A model generated the notes under the pieces. It had not been told where the DNA came from. It searched no databases and saw nothing but the letters and a program-made list of their open reading frames with translations. Shown here piece by piece: positions 8,708 to 15,026 of a stretch of DNA of 19,799 nucleotides. Both the position numbers and the translations under genes were made by a program. How positions within the stretch are numbered: position 1 is the first letter of the stretch; the number at the start of each line of letters is the position of its first letter. Source of the stretch: CAZBZG01 sp964496245 (lineage in GTDB: Bacteria; Planctomycetota; SZUA-567); the NCBI GenBank assembly GCA_964496245.1, contig CAZBZG010000059.1, positions 1 to 19,799 on the forward strand, given 5' to 3'.

Positions 8708-11700
8708 ATGCGCTTCCCCGTTCGCGCCGTGCTGATCGGCGCTCTGTTCGCGCTCTGCTTTTCCTACGTGGCCATCGTGGCCGCCAACCGCGGCGGCCCT
8801 CTGCTGCCGTCCACCCAGATTTCGAGCGTTTCGATCCTGTTCTGCGTTGCGCTCGTGCTGCTCGTCAATCCGCTGCTTCGATTCGTGCGGCTGCGGGTGT
8901 TCTCGCGGCGAGAATTGTTCCTGATCCTCATCATGTCGATCGTACCGGCCGGGATTCCGGTGTTCGGGTACATCTGCGAGGTGGTACCGCTGATCGGCGG
9001 GCTGCACCACCCCGAATGGAATACGCGACAGGGGCAGTGGAACGAAAAGGTCGTACCCCATCTGGATCCGACCTTTTTCGTTGGCGCCCCACTCTTCCAG
9101 AAGCGCGACGTGCGCGACTGGCGCGCCTTCTGCGCGCACTTGCAGAAGTCTGGTGAAGACGGACGGCCCCGTCCTGCACAACGGATGTGGGAGATGATGC
9201 CCGGAGACGCGCGTCGAGTTGTGGGCATGGCGGCGGAGGGACGCGCCTACACGGACGAGCAAAAGCGGGAAGCTCTGAGGGATGTGCGGCAAAGGAGGGA
9301 GGCGCGCGGCGAAGAAGGTCTGGTTCCCGCCTGGCAGCGGACACTGGCGATGCGCGAACTTGTGCGCGAAAACGAGGCGCGCATCGTGCGGGCCATCGAG
9401 AACGTTTTGCAGCGGAAGGAGTTTTACGATCCGGAGGCGTTCGGCGAGTTGGCGCTTCCTGCAGAAGCCACAGCGCTCGCAGCCAAGGCGCGGGATCGGC
9501 TGAGCGAGGACGAGGTGAAGCGCCTGAATCGCTATGTGCTGGAGGCTGCGTTCCCAAAACAGATTCGATCGAGCAAGTTTCTCCAGGACCAGTGGGCCTT
9601 GCGCGACTACATGCGTGGCCTGCAGGCGCGCAATCGCGAAGCATGGCCCGTCTTCTTGAAGAAGCCCGAGGAGGACTGGAGCGCGTTCGCCGCACGCCTC
9701 AAGCGGTATTTCGCGAACGAGCCGCCTCTGACCGAAGAAGAGGTCAAGCGGTGGTGGCGTTTCTATCCCACCCTGGCCGGGGCGGGAGACGAGAGCGCTT
9801 CGCCCGGGCAAGCGCGCGTGTGGGCGTTGATGGACGGGCGGTCGCGGGCTTTGATCGAACGGGTCGGCGCGCTGATCTCCAAGGTCAACCGCCGGGACGC
9901 GCGGCACAGCACGAGCCTGAGCAAGGGAATGCGGGCTGTGTTGAAGCGACGGGATCTCTTCCGAGCGGAGTCCTGGGGGGACCGGGCGCTGCCCGCACGA
10001 GCCGCCGCGCTTCTGGAAAAAGCGATCGAACGACTGCCGACGGGCGAGCTGGCGGCCATCGACGGGGTGGATACGTCTTCCTTCGTGGATACAGGCTCGC
10101 TCGTTCAGAAGACCGCTGTGCGTCGAAGCGCCGTGGAGTACCTCTCAGCAACGGAGTTGGAGCAGTTCAATCGCTCCCTGGTGAGGGAGGCGATTCCGGA
10201 AGATCTGCTTTCGGATTGGCGGAAACTGGCGCGGCATCTCCGTGCGGCATGGAAGGACGATGGTGATGAATCGGTGGCGCGCTTGCGAGAACTGCTTCCC
10301 GAGGAGGTCCAGGAAACGGTCCGCATGGCCGCGGAAGCCTATACCCTGTCAAAGGTGAACCGGGAAAAGGTGCTCGCCGCGCTGAACAGCGTGATCGTGG
10401 ATCCGCAGCTGTATGCCGCGCGAGCATTCGATCGCTCCACGGTCGACGAAGAGGCAAATCGTCTGCTGGGGCGCGGTGTGGAGGCGCTGACGGACACCGA
10501 GATGCAGACGCTGAACCGGCTGCTCGTGGAATCCGCCTTTCCGCGCAGCTTCCATCGCTACACCGCGAGGTTCTTCGGCGAGCTGCCGTGGGCGAGCTGG
10601 ATCCAACCGCTGGCCGGGTGGATCCTCCTGGGGTTGGTCATCTACCTGCTCTTCTTCTCCTTGAACGAATTGATCTTCAAGCAGTGGTACGAGCGCGAAA
10701 AGCTGGTTTTCCCGATTGCGCAGATCAGCGAGATCGTTCTCGACACGGAGGGAGACAAGGGCGGGAGTGTTCTGCCGCGGGTGTTTCGCAGCGCCCCCTT
10801 CTGGGTCGGCTTTGGCATCTCCTTTGCGATTCTCTTCTACAACGGGATGATCGGTGCGCACTGGATCGAAGGGTTGAGTGGGATCAATCTGGGCGGCAGC
10901 ACAAAGCCGATGGATGCGAAGTTGCGGAATACGGTGCTGCATGGCATTACCGGCAGCGGGTTTCGGTTCCACGTGTTCTTCACCGCCATTGGGCTCGCAT
11001 TCCTGTTGCCGGTGGAGATCTCTTTCTCGGTCTGGTTCTTCTTCCTGTTTATGATGGCGCAACAGCTAATCGCGGTGAATGCGGGCTATGGCGTGGACGG
11101 GAATTCCTTCCGGGCGGATTGGGTTAAGGACACGAATTTCATGAAGGCGCAGGGCGGGGGCGCCATGCAGGTCTTCGGGTTCCTGTACCTCTGGCGTGTG
11201 CGCAGGCAGGTGGTGGCGGTCCTCTACCGTCTTGTCCGGCCGGAGGGTACCGCCAGCTTCTCGAAGGAGGAGATCCGGGACTACACCGTGCCTTCGATCC
11301 TGTTCGTCGCGGCGACCGCCGGGATCTTCTACTTTCTGCGCCGCGGAAACGTACCGTGGGGCATGGCCGCCGTCACGTACGTCGCGCTCCTACTGATGAC
11401 CATCGCCATGGTGCGGCTCGTGGCGGAATGCGGCATTGTAGGGTTTCAGGCCTGGTTCGGGCCGTTCCATGTGATGAAGATGTTCGGCTTGCTGAAGTAC
11501 ACCTCCCTCTTTGCTGTACGCGGAATCGGAACGGCCATGGTGTTGGTGTCGGGGTCCTTCCTGGACCTGAAGACCTTTGTCGCGCCGACCATGATGAATG
11601 CGCGGTACCTGGCGGCGCGGCAGAAGATCAGCCGCGGCCGTTTCGGGATCAGCGTTTTCCTGGCCATCGGCATTACGCTCGTAATGGCGTCGATAGTGGC

Positions 11701-12148
11701 GGTGGTGCTGTGTTACGACTTGGGCGTCGGCTCGATGCACGGTTGGTTCTTCCAGGCCTTCCCCAAGGGGGTATTCGGGAAACAGGCAAATATGATAAGC
11801 AACGTAGAAGGCATGAGCACGCTCGATCCGGCCATGGTGGGGTGGTTCAGCGTCGGGGCGATTCTCTGCGGGGGGATGGTGTATCTGCGGCAGTTCCTCT
11901 TCTGGGTGCCGCACCCGATCGGACTGGTCTTGTTCGTCAGTCCGCTGGCGGACGCCTACTGGTTCAGTTTCTTCGTCGGGTGGCTCTGCAAGCGCGCCGC
12001 CGTGCGATACTGCGACGCCGACGGATACAAGAGCGTCCGCGCCTTCTTCATCGGGTTGATTCTGGGGGAAATCCTGGCCGTCGGATTTGCGACGGTCATC
12101 GCCCTCTTGGGGTACCAACGAATGGGAATCGGGTTGAACCGGAATTGA
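8708..12148 (+). CDS. DUF6785/DUF6784-like membrane protein with a large three-repeat extracytoplasmic insert
   Basis: 1146 residues. Three hydrophobic segments (about 5-27, 36-56, 69-94) are followed by a soluble stretch from about 95 to 628, then by many membrane segments from 633 to the end. The first and last parts match my memory of DUF6785/DUF6784 proteins from planctomycetes and relatives, which are distant OPT-like transporters: FSRRELFLILIMS, then HHPEWNT, then WYEREKLVFPIAQISE, then NAGYGVDGNSFRADWV, then MVRLVAECGIVGFQ. In such proteins the loop after the third helix is short. Here about 475 residues (137-612) are inserted and consist of three degenerate copies of the module also found in the giant permease. 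GAGGACCTGACCC lies before the ATG and supplies a plausible ribosome site. The gene lies directly after the other OPT-like gene, so the two may form one transporter. The function is unknown. Confidence 0.78.
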   Translation: MRFPVRAVLIGALFALCFSYVAIVAANRGGPLLPSTQISSVSILFCVALVLLVNPLLRFVRLRVFSRRELFLILIMSIVPAGIPVFGYICEVVPLIGGLHHPEWNTRQGQWNEKVVPHLDPTFFVGAPLFQKRDVRDWRAFCAHLQKSGEDGRPRPAQRMWEMMPGDARRVVGMAAEGRAYTDEQKREALRDVRQRREARGEEGLVPAWQRTLAMRELVRENEARIVRAIENVLQRKEFYDPEAFGELALPAEATALAAKARDRLSEDEVKRLNRYVLEAAFPKQIRSSKFLQDQWALRDYMRGLQARNREAWPVFLKKPEEDWSAFAARLKRYFANEPPLTEEEVKRWWRFYPTLAGAGDESASPGQARVWALMDGRSRALIERVGALISKVNRRDARHSTSLSKGMRAVLKRRDLFRAESWGDRALPARAAALLEKAIERLPTGELAAIDGVDTSSFVDTGSLVQKTAVRRSAVEYLSATELEQFNRSLVREAIPEDLLSDWRKLARHLRAAWKDDGDESVARLRELLPEEVQETVRMAAEAYTLSKVNREKVLAALNSVIVDPQLYAARAFDRSTVDEEANRLLGRGVEALTDTEMQTLNRLLVESAFPRSFHRYTARFFGELPWASWIQPLAGWILLGLVIYLLFFSLNELIFKQWYEREKLVFPIAQISEIVLDTEGDKGGSVLPRVFRSAPFWVGFGISFAILFYNGMIGAHWIEGLSGINLGGSTKPMDAKLRNTVLHGITGSGFRFHVFFTAIGLAFLLPVEISFSVWFFFLFMMAQQLIAVNAGYGVDGNSFRADWVKDTNFMKAQGGGAMQVFGFLYLWRVRRQVVAVLYRLVRPEGTASFSKEEIRDYTVPSILFVAATAGIFYFLRRGNVPWGMAAVTYVALLLMTIAMVRLVAECGIVGFQAWFGPFHVMKMFGLLKYTSLFAVRGIGTAMVLVSGSFLDLKTFVAPTMMNARYLAARQKISRGRFGISVFLAIGITLVMASIVAVVLCYDLGVGSMHGWFFQAFPKGVFGKQANMISNVEGMSTLDPAMVGWFSVGAILCGGMVYLRQFLFWVPHPIGLVLFVSPLADAYWFSFFVGWLCKRAAVRYCDADGYKSVRAFFIGLILGEILAVGFATVIALLGYQRMGIGLNRN
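9116..9556 (+). repeat. Shared extracytoplasmic module, copy B1
   Basis: Residues about 137-283 of the 1146-residue protein. Landmarks: DWRAFCAHL, PAQRMWEMMPGD, ARIVRAIENVL, YDPEAFGELALP and VKRLNRYVLEAAFP. It is longer than copy A because an Arg/Glu-rich stretch is inserted between the second and third landmarks. Eye alignment only. Confidence 0.6.
9674..10198 (+). repeat. Shared extracytoplasmic module, copy B2 (most diverged)
   Basis: Residues about 323-497 of the 1146-residue protein. Landmarks: DWSAFAARLK, QARVWALMDGRS, MRAVLKRRDLF, SWGDRALPARAAALL and TELEQFNRSLVREAIP. Two insertions lengthen it, and the closing motif has changed from LNR..LEAAFP to FNR..VREAIP. Confidence 0.5.
10214..10543 (+). 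repeat. Shared extracytoplasmic module, copy B3
   Basis: Residues about 503-612 of the 1146-residue protein. Landmarks: DWRKLARHL, VARLRELLPEE, NREKVLAALNSVI, PQLYAARAF, EANRLLGRG and MQTLNRLLVESAFP. It has almost the same length as copy A (about 110 residues) and is the clearest match to it. Just after it come FFGELPW and the fourth membrane segment, so it ends the insert. Confidence 0.65.
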
Positions 12149-12194
12149 GACGAGCGGCGCGAAGCATCGCGTCGCAAACGGGAGTCGAGCCGAA

Positions 12195-12851
12195 ATGGCG
12201 GAGATCATCTCTTCTCAGGTGCGGTTGCCGTGGAGCAAGGCTGCGGACATCGCGGTCAAGAGTTTGAAGAAGCGCTTCGTGCGGTCGATGATCACCATGG
12301 TCAGCGTGATCTTGGCGATCGCCTTCTTGATGTCGATTCTTGTAGGCAACAACGTGACCGAGGCGCTGAAGTCGGTGCGGACCGATCATCCCAACGTCGT
12401 CTACCTTTTGCAGCGCAACGGGATCGAGATGGACTCGACCGGAATCTCCAACAAGATGCTCTGGCTGATCTGCCTGTCCCTGACAACTTGCTCCGTCGGC
12501 ATCGTCAACGCCATGTTGATGAGCGTGACCGAGCGATTCCGGGAGATCGGCACGATGAAGTGCCTGGGCGCTCTGGACGGCTTCATCGTGAAGCTCTTCA
12601 TCATCGAAGCCGTTATCCAGGGAACTTGCGGGACGATTATCGGCATCGTAATGGGGCTGCTGATCGGAATGGGGGCGGGCACGGCTACCTACGGGAGCCT
12701 GGCGGTCTCGGCCCTGGATCCGCTGAATGTAGTCGTCTCAGCGGGGATCTCGCTGGTCGTCGGCGTTGCGCTGTGCACGGTGTTTGCCATCTATCCGGCG
12801 TACGTAGCCTCACGGATGCAGCCGGTCGATGCCATGCGCGTGGAGGAGTGA
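12195..12851 (+). CDS. Minimal FtsX-type ABC transporter permease
   Basis: 218 residues with four membrane segments near 31-51, 87-109, 134-160 and 177-200, which is the FtsX core. The hallmark VTERFREIGTMKCLGA (111-126) follows the second helix, as in MacB, LolC/E and FtsX, where this cytoplasmic stretch contacts the ATPase. The end YPAYVASRMQPVDAMR (200-215) is the usual last motif of the family. MacB-type proteins have a periplasmic domain of about 200 residues between helices 1 and 2; here there is a loop of only about 35, so the protein has almost no extracytoplasmic part. GGAG lies 10 bases before the ATG. The ATPase gene starts four bases after the stop, so this permease and that ATPase are surely partners. 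The large FtsX fusion upstream is the likely second permease half. Confidence 0.9.
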   Translation: MAEIISSQVRLPWSKAADIAVKSLKKRFVRSMITMVSVILAIAFLMSILVGNNVTEALKSVRTDHPNVVYLLQRNGIEMDSTGISNKMLWLICLSLTTCSVGIVNAMLMSVTERFREIGTMKCLGALDGFIVKLFIIEAVIQGTCGTIIGIVMGLLIGMGAGTATYGSLAVSALDPLNVVVSAGISLVVGVALCTVFAIYPAYVASRMQPVDAMRVEE

Positions 12852-12854
12852 GGG

Positions 12855-13634
12855 ATGGGCGTAGAGGAAGTCATCGTCCGCGCGAACGACGTCGAGAAGA
12901 TCTACGAATTGGGCGCGGAACGCGTGCATGCGCTGGCGGGCGTGAACGTTGAGGTGTACCGCGGGGAGTATCTGTGCATCATGGGGCCGTCGGGGTCCGG
13001 CAAGAGCACGTTCTTCAACATGGTGGGTGGACTGGATACGCCTACGCGCGGAACCCTGGAGATCGAGGGGGTGGACATCAGCACCCTGGACAAGGGGCGG
13101 CTCGCCTGGTTGCGGTGCAACAAAGTGGGCTACATTTTCCAGACGTTCAATCTGATCAATGTGCTGACGGCCATGGAGAACGTGATGCTGCCTCTGACGT
13201 TTTCGGGCGTACCGGATGAAGAGGCGGAGGCGCGCGCGGTCGAAGTGCTCCGGGCTGTGGGGTTGGGCGATCGCATGACGCACGTGCCGGAGGAATTGTC
13301 GGGGGGGCAGCAGCAGCGTGTGGCGATCGCGCGGGCCCTTGGAAACAAGCCGTCGATTCTGCTGGCAGACGAACCGACGGGCAACTTGGACCTTGTGACC
13401 GGCGAAGAAATCATCAACCTCCTCAAGCAGCTCTCGCAGGAGAACCGAACGACCGTCATCGCGGTGACGCACGATCTCAAGATGTATCATGTTTCCGACC
13501 GGATCGTCTGGATTCGCGACGGCGCCATCGAACGGGTGGCGCGCCGGGATGACGTGGACATCAACATCGGCGGCATCAAGGGGTTCAGCAAGAAGGAAGT
13601 AGCCGAGAGGCTGGGCGAGATGCGCAAGGACTGA
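12855..13634 (+). CDS. ABC transporter ATP-binding protein, MacB/LolD type
   Basis: 259 residues with every expected element: Walker A GPSGSGKST (44-52), Q-loop Gln96 in YIFQTFNL, signature LSGGQ (148-152) followed by QQR, Walker B ILLADEP with the D-loop GNLD (168-179), and the switch His206 in VTHD. The order and wording (SGSGKST, FQTFNL, LADEPTGNLD) are those of the LolD/MacB/FtsE group, which works with FtsX-type permeases to drive extracytoplasmic mechanical work such as lipoprotein release, peptide or drug efflux, or hydrolase activation. The tail after residue 225 (DDVDINIGGIKGFSKKEVAE) is a short extension. A purine-rich GGAGTGAGGG precedes the ATG. This is the last gene of the + strand run, with its stop only five bases from the stop of the opposing gene. 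The substrate cannot be read from the sequence. Confidence 0.95.
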   Translation: MGVEEVIVRANDVEKIYELGAERVHALAGVNVEVYRGEYLCIMGPSGSGKSTFFNMVGGLDTPTRGTLEIEGVDISTLDKGRLAWLRCNKVGYIFQTFNLINVLTAMENVMLPLTFSGVPDEEAEARAVEVLRAVGLGDRMTHVPEELSGGQQQRVAIARALGNKPSILLADEPTGNLDLVTGEEIINLLKQLSQENRTTVIAVTHDLKMYHVSDRIVWIRDGAIERVARRDDVDINIGGIKGFSKKEVAERLGEMRKD

Positions 13635-13639
13635 AGGCT

Positions 13640-13990
13640 TCAGACCTGCGTTTGCGGCGTGTCGGTCTCCAGATGGCGTAGCTGCTGATCCGCCGCTCCG
13701 GGCGTCACGCCTTTTGCCAGCCACGCATCCCGCAGTTCCCGCCATTTTGTCTCTTGCGTACCGGTCGGCGCATCCGTGGGGATGATGTCGTCCCACCCGA
13801 ACTGGAACTCGCATGACGGGCACCAGGCGAAGGACGGTGCGGAGGACACCGGATCGTAGGGCGCTACGTCCAGCAGCCAGCCGCAGACGGGGCAGGCGAA
13901 TCGGTCGTCCGAGGTTCGGACACACTGCCCGCGGGCGCCGTTGCGAAAGACTACAGGGTAAGCATGGAACGTCGGGGACGTAGCATCCAC
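13640..13990 (-). CDS. Small zinc-ribbon protein with two CxxC pairs
   Basis: I choose the GTG at 13990, giving 116 residues. GAGG lies eight bases upstream, and the start falls ten bases after the stop of the YhaM-like gene. The open frame extends further upstream to an ATG at 14263, but that part overlaps the YhaM-like coding region and looks like out-of-frame sequence (Pro, Arg and Ser runs). CPVCG (Cys33, Cys36) and CPSCEFQFGWDD (Cys57, Cys60) form a likely zinc ribbon. They resemble a widespread family of small uncharacterised proteins with a CPVCG, an aromatic CP.C.F.FG.DD motif and a WRE..D.W..KG helix, which is also seen here (KWRELRDAWLAKG, about 82-94). The function is unknown. The spacing and strand indicate that it is co-transcribed with the exoribonuclease gene. 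Confidence 0.75.
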   Translation of the reverse strand: MDATSPTFHAYPVVFRNGARGQCVRTSDDRFACPVCGWLLDVAPYDPVSSAPSFAWCPSCEFQFGWDDIIPTDAPTGTQETKWRELRDAWLAKGVTPGAADQQLRHLETDTPQTQV

Positions 13991-14000
13991 GGAAGGCGCC

Positions 14001-15026
14001 TCAAAAGAGAGTCCCGCTGTGCGGCCGTGGGGTGTCGGCGTCCGCCGGTCGGGGGGCGGGCGCCCGCTCAAGAGCGCGGCCTGCTTTGTAGAGGCTCGTC
14101 TCCAGCATGCGGCTGTACTCGGTCCAGTTCCGGTCCACGTCCGCATCCTCGGAGATGGTGCGCGAGGCGGCCACGGTCTTGGCATCGAGGTTGTCGAGAT
14201 GATGGAGGGCGAGGGCTTCGGGGATGGCCGGACGCACGGGGGAGCCGAATTCCAGCCGCCCATGGTGGCTGAGGATCAGATGCAGCAGCAACCAGAGCTT
14301 CTCGCGTGGAAATCCCTTGAGGGCATCGCAGCGGTCTTTGACCATGATGGTGCCGAGCGTCAGGTGGCCCACGAGACGGCCGGTGTCCGTGTATTCGATG
14401 GTCGTACCCACAGCGAGTTCCTCGACCTTGCCGACGTCGTGAAGCAGCGCGCCAGCCACCAGGAGGTCGGCATCGATCGGGGCGTTGCTGGTCCGGGCGA
14501 AGGCTTCGGCCATGCGCGTGATGCTGATCGTGTGCTCGAGCAGGCCGCCGATGTACGCGTGGTGGTTCTGGCGCGCGGCCGGCGCACGGGCGAACCGGTC
14601 CACGAAGTCGGCGTTGTCGAAGAACGCGTGGAGAACGCTCGCGTAGTCCTCGTCGGCCACGGACGTCACGAACCGCTCGAGCTCGGTGCGCAAGGCCCTC
14701 AGATCCGCGCTGGTCGTCGGCACGAACGCGATTCCGTCGTACTCGTCCTCGGTCGCCGGCCGGATCGCGGAGAGCTTGAGCTGGAGGGTGCCGCGGAAGC
14801 TCTCAACCGCTCCGCGCACGCGCACGGCCTGGGCGGCGGCCAGCGCTTCGAACGTGTCGCGGTCGGCATCCCACAGGTTGGCCTGGATGGATCCCGACGC
14901 ATCCCGAAGGGTCAGCCGGACGTAGGGTTTGCCCTGACTGGTTGTGAGAAGGCGGGCTTCCTGCAGGGCGAGGAGGGCGTTGACGGACTCGCCTTCCTGG
15001 AACTGCGCGATGGGGGGGGCGGACAT
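14001..15026 (-). CDS. yhaM: YhaM-type 3'-5' exoribonuclease (OB-fold plus HD domain)
   Basis: 341 residues from the ATG at 15026. A TTG three bases upstream is possible, but AAGGAG five bases before the ATG, together with the overlap of the ATG with the preceding stop (TGATG), settles the start. Residues about 10-92 form an OB-like nucleic-acid-binding domain (YVRLTLRDASGSIQANLWDA). The HD phosphohydrolase domain follows: HHAYIGGLLEH (155-165), HDVGK (196-200), SHHGRLEFGSP (from 253) and HHLDNLDAK with Asp278 and Asp281. This order, including the last two motifs, is the signature of YhaM (also known as CbfI), a cytoplasmic metal-dependent exonuclease that acts on RNA and single-stranded DNA 3' ends. 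The length is close to that of the known proteins (about 310-320) plus a Pro/Ala-rich tail of about 25 residues. The biochemical role is taken from the family. Confidence 0.9.
   Translation of the reverse strand: MSAPPIAQFQEGESVNALLALQEARLLTTSQGKPYVRLTLRDASGSIQANLWDADRDTFEALAAAQAVRVRGAVESFRGTLQLKLSAIRPATEDEYDGIAFVPTTSADLRALRTELERFVTSVADEDYASVLHAFFDNADFVDRFARAPAARQNHHAYIGGLLEHTISITRMAEAFARTSNAPIDADLLVAGALLHDVGKVEELAVGTTIEYTDTGRLVGHLTLGTIMVKDRCDALKGFPREKLWLLLHLILSHHGRLEFGSPVRPAIPEALALHHLDNLDAKTVAASRTISEDADVDRNWTEYSRMLETSLYKAGRALERAPAPRPADADTPRPHSGTLF

Noticed and set aside
8465..9907. Long open frame on the - strand (480 codons)
   Set aside because: It overlaps two well-supported + strand genes and the 98-base gap between them, and has no motif or ribosome site.
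13991..14263. Upstream extension of the zinc-ribbon gene to an ATG at 14263
   Set aside because: This part overlaps the conserved C-terminal region of the YhaM-like gene and reads as a Pro/Arg/Ser-rich shadow. The GTG at 13990 has a GAGG and sits just after the preceding stop.
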